From Pseudoalteromonas sp. T1lg75 (GTDB taxonomy: Bacteria; Pseudomonadota; Gammaproteobacteria; Enterobacterales; Alteromonadaceae), in assembly GCF_002964705.1 (NCBI RefSeq), contig NZ_PQCD01000049.1, forward strand, positions 186,001 through 250,000: a stretch of 64,000 bases of DNA. Reading direction: 5' to 3'. The notes beneath the pieces are model-generated. The model was not told where the DNA came from, did no database searches, and saw only the letters and a program-made list of their open reading frames with translations. Below, piece by piece: positions 52,279 through 61,585 of the stretch (positions within the stretch are counted from its first letter, which is position 1; every line of letters begins with the position of its first letter). The position numbers and the translations under genes are program-made.

Positions 52279-52749
52279 TTACTTTCCTGCTTTGCCCGCT
52301 TCGAGTATGGGTAGACCTGCCTCGGTGGGGATGTATATGCGCTCGCCATTGCCTTCTTGCAGGCCTTTAATCCAGACATAACGCAGGTAAGCTTCATTCC
52401 CTTTTAGAGACTCGCCTATGATTCTGTTTGCCTCTGCGGCTGCCTTTGCTCTTTCAATGTCTGCTTGGCCTTCGGCTTTTGCTTGAACAATTTTGGCTTC
52501 ACCCTCGGCTTGGGCTAACGTGACCCGCGCCTTTGCTTGCATTAGCGCCGCTTGCTCCCTTGCCTTGGCTTCTTCAATGAGGATTTGTTTGCTCCATTCC
52601 GCCTCTTTTAATGCGGCAATACCATTCATTTCTAATTTATATACTTTGTATTTAGGCCAAGCCCACAAGGCCAGTATGATTAAGAGCACAAAGAATAAAA
52701 CTGTGGCCACTAGACCACCAAAAGCGATTGCATTTCTATTTGGATGCAC
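52279..52749 (-). CDS. SPFH-tail-like membrane protein
   Basis: The 156-residue product starts at GTG with AAGGA 7 nt upstream. It has one N-terminal transmembrane helix (FGGLVATVLFFVLLIILALW). A long Ala/Glu/Lys-rich coiled coil follows (AKARVTLAQAEGEAKIVQAK and on), like the C-terminal half of SPFH/band-7 proteins but without the band-7 domain. The end IYIPTEAGLPILEAGK is also typical of that group. It is isolated, with no recognisable partner. Function unknown. Confidence 0.72.
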   Translation of the reverse strand: MHPNRNAIAFGGLVATVLFFVLLIILALWAWPKYKVYKLEMNGIAALKEAEWSKQILIEEAKAREQAALMQAKARVTLAQAEGEAKIVQAKAEGQADIERAKAAAEANRIIGESLKGNEAYLRYVWIKGLQEGNGERIYIPTEAGLPILEAGKAGK

Positions 52750-52889
52750 AATTTTTCCTTTCTTTATAATAGGTTATTATTCAGTCCTTGAAGTTAGCTT
52801 ACCTTTTTGGCTGTGCTAAAACCAGCATGGGTAGCGAGCTGGCACAATCTACGGGCTTAAGAGAGTGAATACTTTCCCAAGCGGCATGG

Positions 52890-53219
52890 TTAGGGCTTTG
52901 TTTGATACTGGTGGCACAGCATTAGAATGCCCACCGAGATAGAGACCGAGCCCAGATAAGTCAACGCCATGACAACATAGCTTTTATAGAGCATAGCTTT
53001 AGCAAGTAGGTCGGTATCCAACCTTGATAGTGCAACCGTCGCGAGCGTGTCGAGCGGCAGCAGCCCTATGAGGATGGTTCCAATGCTAAGAAAGAAAATG
53101 GCTCCCTTGCCAAAGGTTCTGTGTAGTTTCACGCTTGCAATAATGGCCAAAATAATGGGACTAATGGCAGCCAAGAGCGTAAACAATGCAAAGGTAATAA
53201 ACGTCGATTCTTCTTCCAT
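52890..53219 (-). CDS. Hypothetical membrane protein (109 residues)
   Basis: Three hydrophobic segments are visible (ALFTLLAAISPIILAIIASV, GAIFFLSIGTILIGLLPL and YVVMALTYLGSVSISVGILM). AGGAG 7 nt before the ATG supports the start. I do not recognise a family. It lies in a loosely packed, lower-GC stretch with other unplaced small membrane genes on the same strand. Confidence 0.6.
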   Translation of the reverse strand: MEEESTFITFALFTLLAAISPIILAIIASVKLHRTFGKGAIFFLSIGTILIGLLPLDTLATVALSRLDTDLLAKAMLYKSYVVMALTYLGSVSISVGILMLCHQYQTKP

Positions 53220-53298
53220 GAGGTAACTCCTTCCTTAGAGATATAACATCCGCATGATGGGCAGATTCAGCTTGGCTAAAATTAGCGCCAGCCTAGCT

Positions 53299-53598
53299 TT
53301 ACTTGTCCTGCTTTAACAACTTGTTAGTTTGAATTTCACTGTAATCAATAGGCTTATTTGCAGCAACAATGACTGCCACAATAAATGCAGGTATAAACTG
53401 ATAGAACCATTCGGCTACATTCTGAGCAAAAAGGAATGCAATTGATGCACTAGTTAATGCTGTAATAGCAACACAAGTAAAAGCTTGTAATTTATATGCC
53501 CAACTAACATGACCAGAATAGACCTCTTTTCTAGATGCAAACCTAATTGCAAGTGCATAGATAATTAGAAAGAAGTATAAAAATACAAATGCACCCAT
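53299..53598 (-). CDS. Hypothetical membrane protein (99 residues)
   Basis: Three hydrophobic segments (FVFLYFFLIIYALAIRF, LQAFTCVAITALTSASIAFL, FIPAFIVAVIVAAN) and a short hydrophilic tail are seen. AAAGGA precedes the ATG. The gene is clearly more AT-rich, and richer in rare-looking codons, than the flagellar and ccm genes, which suggests later acquisition. No family recognised. Confidence 0.58.
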   Translation of the reverse strand: MGAFVFLYFFLIIYALAIRFASRKEVYSGHVSWAYKLQAFTCVAITALTSASIAFLFAQNVAEWFYQFIPAFIVAVIVAANKPIDYSEIQTNKLLKQDK

Positions 53599-53645
53599 GA
53601 TTTCCTTTTCAAACTAAAGTTGATTATCGCGGCCTTGTAAGCCAG

Positions 53646-54845
53646 TTAACTTTGCGTGCCCTTCACTAACGGAAGCAATCTATCGCGGCGTTGGATAAAG
53701 AAGTCATAACCCGCATCGCCTTCTTTGGAGAGCTCTAAGGCCATATTAACCTGTTGCAGTGAGTCCTTATATTGTCCGTTGCGCTCATAAGCGAAGGCCA
53801 GTCCGTTGTATGCATCGGCGGACTTAGGGTGCAATTCGATATTAAACTTGAATAGCTTTATTGCCGTTGTAAAGTCATCTTCTTCAAAGACAAAGTGGTA
53901 ACCCAGTTCTCTTATTACCTGTTCCGGCGGCGCTATCTGTTCGCCGTATTGCTGTGAAAGGCGAGCGTAGTAGTCGGTAATAGAGTCCAGCTCGCCGGTG
54001 AAGGCCTGTACCGGCATGGCCCTGGGCATAAATAAATGATGGTACGCATTGAATATGCCGGCGCTGGATGTCAGTGCGTGCGCTACGTTATCGAAGGCGT
54101 TGGTGACCAGGGTCAGATTTTTGGGTTTATTGGCCAGCATAAACTGATGCAGGTCATCATACACAGCGCGCATATCGCCACCTTCTTCACCTATGTTCAT
54201 ATACACATAGCTATTAAGCGTTTTAGCTTTGGCAATGAACTCCTTGGTACTCTTTGCCGACGCGCCATGGTTCCACCACACCGCAGGGCTATAGGCGATA
54301 TGGGCCTGAAAAAGTTCGGGCTTGGCTTGCAGCGCATAAAGGGCAAAGACTCCGGCTGCGGAAGCGCCGGCAATGACTCTAAAGTCATGGGTACGGTATT
54401 TATTATCGACCAAAGGGATCAATTCACGTTCGAAAAAATCCAAAAACTTGGCGCCACCGCCACCGAGTCCGACCGGCCCCCTTGGGTCTTGGTTTACCGT
54501 GGGATAAAGATCTCTCAGGCGGTTGGTATTTTCTATGGCGACAATAATAACCTCGGGAGCTGATTGGGCATGCTGTAAGCGCTCTATAACCGCCGTAAGC
54601 AGGGGGACATTACTGGCACCATCTAGGCGGTAAATTACCGGGTACACCTTGTCAGGGTTGGTGTGGTAGCTTTTAGGTAATTGCACCAGGATGCTGCGCT
54701 CTTCACCAAGCACTTTTGACTGTATGATTTCGGTGTGTTGACTGTAGGTGTCACTTAATTTTTCTTGAGCTAAAGTCGTGGTTGAGGCCATTGTGGCTAC
54801 AAGAAAAGCCAAAATTAAAGCGCTGGTCGGTTTTAGAAGACTCAC
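53646..54845 (-). CDS. Secreted alpha/beta-hydrolase (Fes/IroE-type esterase) with TPR tail
   Basis: The 399-residue protein starts at GTG with AAAGGGA upstream and has a signal peptide ending near TTTLAQ. An esterase-D-like domain follows (VYPVIYRLDGASN), with the nucleophile S162 in AGASAAG. NIGEEGGDM and the ALTSSAG region are likely places for the acid and histidine. The last 80 residues form TPR repeats (PKSADAYNGLAFAYERNGQY). Related enzymes hydrolyse siderophore or other esters; the substrate here is unknown. Confidence 0.82.
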   Translation of the reverse strand: MSLLKPTSALILAFLVATMASTTTLAQEKLSDTYSQHTEIIQSKVLGEERSILVQLPKSYHTNPDKVYPVIYRLDGASNVPLLTAVIERLQHAQSAPEVIIVAIENTNRLRDLYPTVNQDPRGPVGLGGGGAKFLDFFERELIPLVDNKYRTHDFRVIAGASAAGVFALYALQAKPELFQAHIAYSPAVWWNHGASAKSTKEFIAKAKTLNSYVYMNIGEEGGDMRAVYDDLHQFMLANKPKNLTLVTNAFDNVAHALTSSAGIFNAYHHLFMPRAMPVQAFTGELDSITDYYARLSQQYGEQIAPPEQVIRELGYHFVFEEDDFTTAIKLFKFNIELHPKSADAYNGLAFAYERNGQYKDSLQQVNMALELSKEGDAGYDFFIQRRDRLLPLVKGTQS

Positions 54846-54991
54846 AATAAATCCCTTTATATAAACGTGTTAGTTAATTCAAACTAGCATCCTTTACAAA
54901 AGAATAAAACAATTATAATCAAAGCATTATTAGTGTTTTATATCCAGGCAGCCCAACGCGTCGGGACCTGAACTTGGGCAAGGATCAAACC

Positions 54992-57706
54992 TTATAAGGG
55001 CTGGCTTTGCTCGTTTTGACCTTGCTCAGTGAGCGGATCACTCAACCACTCCATTCGCGGGCGCTGCGGTGCAAACAACTCGTTTAAATACTGCAGCACC
55101 TGCTCAAACTCGATGTTTTCCAGCGTACTCAGTAAATTTGCCTGCAGGGTAAACTCGACACCTGGATTGCTGATGGCTAGCCAAAAGCGTTGTGAGCGCA
55201 GGCGCAGGTTTTTGTCTTTCTCGGCAATCTGGCGATACAGGCTTTGTTTGCTGTGCTGCCAGGTTTGCTCATCCATTTGCGTCACTTATTGGCAGTACTG
55301 GCTAATAAAGTGATTATGATGCGCCAATAGCTCCTTACCCGAGACATTGGGCGATTGCACGTAAAATGCCAGGCCTGCGCGGGAATTAAAAGGCGCATAA
55401 CCGGCACCCACCAAATAGCCAAGCTGCTGCTCGGTGCGCAGGGCATTAAAGTAGGGCTGATTAAGGAGGTGATTGACCATCATCATCAATACCTTCTCTT
55501 CAATATCGCCGCTGGTGGCCTGATAGTAAATCACCATGGCATGGTCGTTACAGGGCAGGCTAAGCTGCTGCTGTACTATGGAGGTTATTTCCTCAAGCGG
55601 ACGGCTGATGGCTTCGATATTGGCTCTTTGTTCCAGATGGGACTGGATCAGTCGCAAAAAGTCATAGGCGTCGGCTGGGCGCCAGTTACCGTGTAAAAAT
55701 GCCTCGATATGCACGGCGGCAAAAAACTCTTCGCGGAACTGCTTAAACTGCAAGTAGCTGGTGCTTTTAAGTGCCTGCGCCAGCGCCTCCGGGGTGGGAT
55801 TCCAGGGCATGATCTCGGCGCCGATGCGGCTGAAAATCTCACTCACCGGTTTGTTTTGGTTGCTCGATTGCCAGTGGCGTACCAATTGCTTCTTGTATTC
55901 GGCGTAGCGTTTGGCGCAAATATCCGCGTTAAAGAGGGCGTCTAACAGCCCCTGCGCTAGCTCCAGCTGGCTGGAAGACAGACCCGCTGTGTGCAGGGTT
56001 AAACCACCCTGGTGTGAAGACAGGTGGTAGTTGAGGCCTGCCAGCTCGGCGGGATAAAACTGCTCGGCCACACAGTCGATAAAGAGATCGGCAAACAAGC
56101 GAGTGAGGGCCATATGCTGCACATCTTTGACTGCCAACTGGGAGTCGATGGCCAGATAAAAGTGACCCTTGGCGACGCGATAGGTGGCGTCTTGTTTAAA
56201 CCAAAAGTTAAAGCCCGGGTGTGAGGCCAGCTTTTCTGGGGTGGCACCGGGCGACTCCAGTTCATGCAGTATGCAGGGGCGTTGCAAGTAAGGGTTCACC
56301 TCGGGCAGAGACATGGTGTTTAGCGGCGTATCAATGGCCGCCAGGGCATCCAGCCACTGGGGTTCCAAGGCCCTGGTGTAATAGGGGGTGTTGTACCATT
56401 GTGTGGTTTTATCGCCGCTAACGCCCGGGTGGATCAACACCAAACGCATATTCTTGGGGCTCAGCCAGTCGAGCACCTGGGCAAACTGCTGTGGCTCATA
56501 ACCGGCCATCAGATAGTCGCCATACAGATAATGTTCGCTGGGATAGTGGTGCATATTCACGCTCAGGCCACTGACCCAATCCAGTAAGCGCGCCTTTTCC
56601 TGGTTATCGAAGGCGATTTGCAACAGCGTTTGCTTGTCCCGATACAGAGCGTGCAGTTGCCCGGTGTTTTCGCGGATAAGGGCGATATAGGCAAACACCA
56701 TCTCGACGATATCCTGATAATATTCAATGCCGTCATCGGTGAGCGCCAGGCTGATATTAAAGTCTTTAAAGTTGCTGCCGTTAATGCCGCCGCCGGCGGA
56801 TAAGGCATTGATCCAGCCCTGGCTTTTAAGCAGAGAATGCAGAGAGCCCTCGCCCTCATAGCCGAGTAAATGGGCAAGAAAGCTAACCGTTTTATGCTGA
56901 TAAAATTCATCTATGCTCGGCATGGCAAAGCTGATGATCAGCTTTTGCAAATGCTTATGGGGCTCTATATGCAGCTCCAGCCCAAGGTCTTGCGCCCGAT
57001 ACAAGGGCTCGGCAATCTCGGGTTTGCTGGACGTGCTGCTGTTGAGCTCTGTGAATAGATGTTCGGCCCAGCGCTGCAATTGCGCCAAGGAGTAGGGGCC
57101 ACATAATACCAAAGTCATCCATTGGGCCTGATAGTGCTCGGAAAAAAACGACTCCAGTTCTTGTTTTATCGGGCCTTGTTCATCGCTCAAGGTATCCAGG
57201 CTGCCCACCGAGAATTTGGCAAAGGGATGCTTGGGGTTGACCGTTTCCTTGTGTGCCTGGTAGATACGACGGCCATCGTCCTTAATTTTTAGCTTAAATT
57301 CGGCGTCGATGGCGTTACGTTCTTTGTCTATTTCTGCGTCATTGAACAGGGGGGCAATAAAGAGCTGGCTAAAACGCTCCAGGGCCGGCTGAAAATATTG
57401 CTTGGTGATATCGAAGTAATAGCAGCTGTGTTCGGTGCCGGTCCAGGCATTGCTGCTGCCGCCGTGGCGGCTAATAAAGTCATGAAACTCACCGGCTTCG
57501 GGGAATTTTTCGGTGCCGAGGAAAAGCAGATGTTCGACAAAGTGGGCAAGGCCCTGGCGGTACCAGGGATCATCAAAGTGCCCGGCATTAACGGTAAGCG
57601 CGGCGGCCGCTTTTTGACTATCGCTGTCGGCGACTAACAAAACCCTAAGACCATTGGGCAGTGTTAGCGCTTGGTAGAGTCTGTTATCATTGCGGCTGAT
57701 ATTCAA
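54992..57706 (-). pseudogene. M16 insulysin/pitrilysin-family metalloprotease, interrupted by an in-frame TAA
   Basis: The first 806 residues carry the inverted zinc motif HFVEH (H55, E58, H59) with E136 at the expected 77-residue distance, and the other M16 domains. At 55286-55288 an in-frame TAA follows SQYCQ. The same frame then continues VTQMDEQTWQHSKQSLYRQI for 97 codons and matches the normal C-terminal M16 domain (HSKQ, LRSQRFW). Read through, the protein would be about 904 residues, near family length. A GTG directly after the stop has no ribosome site. No signal peptide is seen, so the enzyme would be cytoplasmic. Confidence 0.85.
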
Positions 57707-57872
57707 TTATTGCTCCTGAAACTAAAAAAAGTTACAAGATGTTCAGGGCCAGCGGTTACGGCGAAGTGCCTACCTGAATATCGGGTGGTAAAGCTAAACT
57801 ATAGCGAATATCGCGCCTTAATGGCTAGCTTTTGCGGCAAAACTTTTTCTCTAATTAGTTGATTTAACAGAA

Positions 57873-58340
57873 ATGAAAACAGTTTTAATCATGCGTCATG
57901 GCGATGCGCAGCCATTGCAGGCAGAAGATAATTTGCGTGAGTTGACCGCCAAGGGCCTGGAGCAGGCGGATCATGTTGGTCAATGGCTGGCACAACGCTT
58001 TAATCCTCAAGGCTTATTGGTGAGCCCCTATGTGCGGGCGCAACAAACCGCGATGCAGGTAAAGGAGCATTGTCGCAACTTTATTTACAGCGAAGACAGC
58101 GAGGAAGTGATCCCGTCCGCCGATGCTAAACGCGCCGTTGATTACCTTAGCGCTCTGATTGCGGTGCACGATGACATAGACTGCTGGCTGGTGGTCGCCC
58201 ATATGCCCATTGTCAGTTATATGGTCGCCGAGCTATGTCCGGATAAAATGCCCATCTTCCCAACCTGTGGCGTGGCCCATATTGACTACGACCCGCAGAC
58301 CTTACGAGGCCATTGGCGGGCCTTGTATAGCCCGCAATAA
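57873..58340 (+). CDS. sixA: Phosphohistidine phosphatase SixA
   Basis: SixA is a small histidine phosphatase acting on phosphohistidine, in E. coli on NPr of the nitrogen PTS. The 155-residue product has the RHG catalytic motif (R8, H9, G10 in LIMRHGDAQPL), the second arginine in SPYVRAQQTA and the later histidine in VVAHMPIVSYM. It is divergent from the M16 protease gene and convergent with yciH, with only 17 nt between stops. Confidence 0.93.
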   Translation: MKTVLIMRHGDAQPLQAEDNLRELTAKGLEQADHVGQWLAQRFNPQGLLVSPYVRAQQTAMQVKEHCRNFIYSEDSEEVIPSADAKRAVDYLSALIAVHDDIDCWLVVAHMPIVSYMVAELCPDKMPIFPTCGVAHIDYDPQTLRGHWRALYSPQ

Positions 58341-58357
58341 TATGGGCGTCTTGAGGC

Positions 58358-58687
58358 TTAGCCGCCGGCTATCTTGACCTTAAAGCCTTGTGCTTCCAGC
58401 AAACCTTTAAGTTTGTCGCGGTCATCACCCTGGATTTCGATAACGCCATCCTTAACGGCGCCGCCTTGACCCATTTTTGATTTTAATAGCTTCGCCAGTT
58501 TCTTTAGATCATGTTCCTGCGGGTCAATACCAACAACCAGCATCACCCCTTTGCCTTTGCGGCCCTTGGTTTGTCGCTCGATACGCAGGGCCCCGTCTTT
58601 AAACAGCTTAACGTCGGCTTGCTCTTGCTCAACAGGCGCTTTAATGCGTCCCGTCTCAGTTGAATACACTAGGTTATTGTCGCTCAT
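58358..58687 (-). CDS. yciH: SUI1-family translation factor homologue YciH
   Basis: YciH is the bacterial homologue of eukaryotic initiation factor 1. The ATG has GGAGG at 5 nt; the GTG one codon earlier is too close to it. The 109-residue product shows the SUI1 core (GRKGKGVMLVVGIDPQEHDL, then LAKLLKSKMGQGGAVKDGVI, EIQGDD). It shares a short divergent promoter region with the STAS gene. Confidence 0.94.
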   Translation of the reverse strand: MSDNNLVYSTETGRIKAPVEQEQADVKLFKDGALRIERQTKGRKGKGVMLVVGIDPQEHDLKKLAKLLKSKMGQGGAVKDGVIEIQGDDRDKLKGLLEAQGFKVKIAGG

Positions 58688-58804
58688 CACTACCTCCGAC
58701 CTAATCAGGCCGCTAGTTTATCATAATTGCGCTCTGCTTATTGCCAAATTAGTGCTAGGTCCTATATTTTAAACAAGCAAATAATCAGTAGCTTAGGAGC
58801 GAGC

Positions 58805-59110
58805 ATGAGTTTGAATCAGCATTACGACAAGGAAAAGAATACATTGGTAATAGTGATTAAGGATAAGTTTGATTTTAACTTAGTACAGGACTTTCGTAAC
58901 GCTTACATTGGCATCGACCCCGGCGCGCGCTCTGTGGAGGTGGATTTACGTGCCACCAGTTACATGGACAGCTCGGCGCTGGGCATGTTGTTAAACATGC
59001 AAAAAGCCTTGAAGGGACAAGTTGAACGCTTTGCTATTTGTAATGCCAATGCGCAATTGAAGAAGATCTTCCAGATTTCTCGTTTTGACAAGAAGTTTGC
59101 CATTGACTGA
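58805..59110 (+). CDS. crsA: STAS-domain anti-sigma factor antagonist (CrsA/HsbA-like)
   Basis: The 101-residue single STAS domain has the phosphorylatable serine site YMDSSALGML (S56/S57). AGGAG lies 5 nt before the ATG. It overlaps the next gene, which encodes a receiver-PP2C-kinase protein. In Shewanella oneidensis such a pair (CrsA/CrsR) controls RpoS, and in Pseudomonas HsbA/HsbR acts on FlgM. Which output applies here is not shown by sequence, so the symbol is tentative. Confidence 0.8.
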   Translation: MSLNQHYDKEKNTLVIVIKDKFDFNLVQDFRNAYIGIDPGARSVEVDLRATSYMDSSALGMLLNMQKALKGQVERFAICNANAQLKKIFQISRFDKKFAID

Positions 59111-60797
59111 GGTTGGCCGCCTCGGCGGCTCACCTGGAATAGCCGAACATCCCCCGGTGGTCTTGGTGGTGGATGATCAGGCCCTTAACCGGCAAGTGCT
59201 GCGCGCCTTATTGGAGCGCGAGCAGTATTGTGTGCTGGAAGCCGCTAACGGCGCCGAGGCGGTGGCCTTGGTAACCAGCATGGCGGTGGATGTGGTGCTG
59301 CTTGATATTATGATGCCCATCCTGGACGGGTATCAGGCGGCGCCGCAAATAAAGCAACAGGCTGGGGGCGCTTACTTACCCATCATTTTTATTACCGCAT
59401 TAGAGGGGCAGCAGGCCCTGGCTAGCTGTCTTGATGTTGGCGGTGATGACTTTATGCCCAAGCCATTTGATGCTCATATTCTCAGAGCCAAACTGCGGGC
59501 GCACCTGCGTATTCGCCAGTTGCTGGCGCAGTCCATGGAGCAGACGCGGGCGCTTAGTTACTATCAGCGCCAAACGGAGCGCGAATACGAGCTGGTGGAG
59601 CATATCTTTACCAATGCCCTGCAGCGAAATATGCAGGTGCCCAAGGGGGTCGACTGGCATTTGTCACCTGCGGCGATGTTCAACGGTGATGTTTTCCTCA
59701 GTGCCTTGAGTCCCAACGGAGGCCAGTACTTTCTGCTGGGCGATTTTACCGGTCATGGCTTGGTAGCTGCGGTGGGCGCTCTGCCGGTGGCACGCATTTT
59801 CTACACCATGGTGGAGAAAAACTTTGCCGTGGCCGACATTGCCCGGGAAATAAACCAGGCCCTTGAGCAATTATTGCCGGCGCATATGTTTTGTGCGGCG
59901 ACACTGTGTGAGCTGAGCCCAAGTGCGCAAAGCGCCACCCTCTGGATGGGCGGCTTGCCCGATGCTTTTTTGCTCGATCAGCAGGGGCGGGTATTACAGC
60001 GCCTGCAGTCTCGGCATATGGCGCTTGGCATACTTGAAGATGATGAATTCGAACGGAATTTGGTGCACCTCACCTTGGCAGATAATGTCCGCCTGGTGTT
60101 TTACACCGATGGCATTATTGAGGCAACGAATGGTGAGGAGCAGCAATTTGGCGAGCAAGGCTTGCTCAGCGCCGTGGCTGCCAAGGTCAAGGCTAGCTCA
60201 GCCGATGTCCTTAGAGCGGTGCATTGGTTTAGTGGCGGCGACAAGCAAGCGGATGATTACAGCCTAGTACTCATTGACCCGCAGCCACAGCCGCAGTTGG
60301 AACCTGTTCCTGAGCGCCTAAGCCAGTTACCTCTAAGTCTGAGTCTGGAGCTGGACGCGCAGCAATTAAAAAGCACGGATCCCGTCTCCGAATTGATTGA
60401 TCTCGTGGCCAGTATACCGGGGTTCCGAGCCCATAAATCGGCGCTCTTTATCTTGTTGTCCGAAGCCTATAACAATGCCCTGGAACATGGATTACTGGCC
60501 TTGGACTCGGGGCTTAAACGCAGCGACGCCGGCTTTATCGAATATTATGCGCGGCGTGAGCGGGCATTGGTCCAGCTTGAGAGTGGGCATATTCGCTTGG
60601 ACATAGCGTACCGGCCAACGCAGCGTCAATTGCAACTGACGGTGACCGACTCCGGCCCCGGCTTTAATCACCGCTGCCATCGACCGCCAAAGCAGTATCA
60701 AGGTTATGGCTGTGGAATTGCCTTGTTACATGAACTCGCGACGACGGTGAGCTATAACGACAAGGGTAACCAGGTGCTCATCACCTATACGCTCTAG
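59085..60797 (+). CDS. crsR: Response regulator with PP2C phosphatase and serine-kinase domains (CrsR/HsbR-like)
   Basis: The protein combines a receiver domain (phospho-acceptor D74 in VVLLDIMMP), a SpoIIE/RsbU-type PP2C phosphatase (GDVFLSALSP, LLGDFTGHGLVAAVGA, YTDGIIEATN, DDYSLVLI) and a C-terminal RsbW-like HATPase (LSEAYNNALEHGL, DSGPGF, GYGCGIALL). It would both phosphorylate and dephosphorylate the STAS partner. No ATG exists near the beginning. The TTG overlapping the STAS gene gives 570 residues, but later TTG or GTG codons are possible, so the start is uncertain. Confidence 0.85.
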   Translation: MTRSLPLTEVGRLGGSPGIAEHPPVVLVVDDQALNRQVLRALLEREQYCVLEAANGAEAVALVTSMAVDVVLLDIMMPILDGYQAAPQIKQQAGGAYLPIIFITALEGQQALASCLDVGGDDFMPKPFDAHILRAKLRAHLRIRQLLAQSMEQTRALSYYQRQTEREYELVEHIFTNALQRNMQVPKGVDWHLSPAAMFNGDVFLSALSPNGGQYFLLGDFTGHGLVAAVGALPVARIFYTMVEKNFAVADIAREINQALEQLLPAHMFCAATLCELSPSAQSATLWMGGLPDAFLLDQQGRVLQRLQSRHMALGILEDDEFERNLVHLTLADNVRLVFYTDGIIEATNGEEQQFGEQGLLSAVAAKVKASSADVLRAVHWFSGGDKQADDYSLVLIDPQPQPQLEPVPERLSQLPLSLSLELDAQQLKSTDPVSELIDLVASIPGFRAHKSALFILLSEAYNNALEHGLLALDSGLKRSDAGFIEYYARRERALVQLESGHIRLDIAYRPTQRQLQLTVTDSGPGFNHRCHRPPKQYQGYGCGIALLHELATTVSYNDKGNQVLITYTL

Positions 60798-60887
60798 AGG
60801 GTTGGTCGCCCGCCTTATTTAATGATTGCCTGTGCTTTTGCCTCTGTGTTAGCATCCGTTTAAAGGTTTAGATGTTTGGATGGCTAA

Positions 60888-61538
60888 ATGAATTCATATA
60901 ACCAACTGGCGCACATCGAGGCGGATGTGGCGCTTATCGAGCAGTATCAGGCTTTACTAAAAGAATATGTGGCGACAGCCAATGCTCAGGTGCAGTGGCA
61001 ATATTTAATTCCAGAATTGGGCGAGGGCGGCGCATGTAGCCTGTTTGGCCATTTACAGGAAGAGCCCTTTAGCTTGCGTGAGCACCTTGATACCGGTGCC
61101 GAGGAGCGGCTTGCTACCTTGCAGGCGATCGTTGATTTTGTCGTGGAGCAAAGTGGTGTTGACTGGTTTGGTATCTATCAAGCTCGTGATATTGACGGCC
61201 AGTGGCAACTGCTAAAACTGGCCTATTATGGTGCGCCTAGCCGGCCCTTATTCCCTATAACCGCTGAGTTTGCCGCCACCAGTAACAATGTACAGGTCGC
61301 AAGCTCAGGAAAGGCCAGAATTATCAACAATGTGGAAGACTATGTTGCCAGCGGTGGCGAATACTATACATGTGACCCAAAAGTGAAGGCGGAAAGCTGC
61401 TTGCCGCTTTATTCGCAGGAAGGTAAAGTAGTGGGTATCGTCGATGCGGAAGCATTCAGCACAGACTTTTTTACCCCCGAACGCTTAGCTCTGTTAGTTG
61501 CCGCAAGCAAAGAAATTGTCGCGCATCTGCCAGCTTAA
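60888..61538 (+). CDS. GAF-domain protein
   Basis: The 216-residue product has a helical N-terminal third and a GAF domain from about residue 75 (VDFVVEQSGVDWFGIYQ, then KVVGIVDAEAFSTDFFTPER). YYTCDPKVKAESCLPLYS, with two cysteines, sits where free methionine-R-sulfoxide reductases have their CDxxxxSE motif, but the match is partial. It could be a redox or small-ligand sensor. The gene lies between the CrsR-like gene and the aminotransferase, on the same strand but with its own gap. Confidence 0.75.
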   Translation: MNSYNQLAHIEADVALIEQYQALLKEYVATANAQVQWQYLIPELGEGGACSLFGHLQEEPFSLREHLDTGAEERLATLQAIVDFVVEQSGVDWFGIYQARDIDGQWQLLKLAYYGAPSRPLFPITAEFAATSNNVQVASSGKARIINNVEDYVASGGEYYTCDPKVKAESCLPLYSQEGKVVGIVDAEAFSTDFFTPERLALLVAASKEIVAHLPA

Positions 61539-61585
61539 TGTGGCCGGGTACTGCTAACCCCTGAGATAATTAAAAAGAGAGTCCC

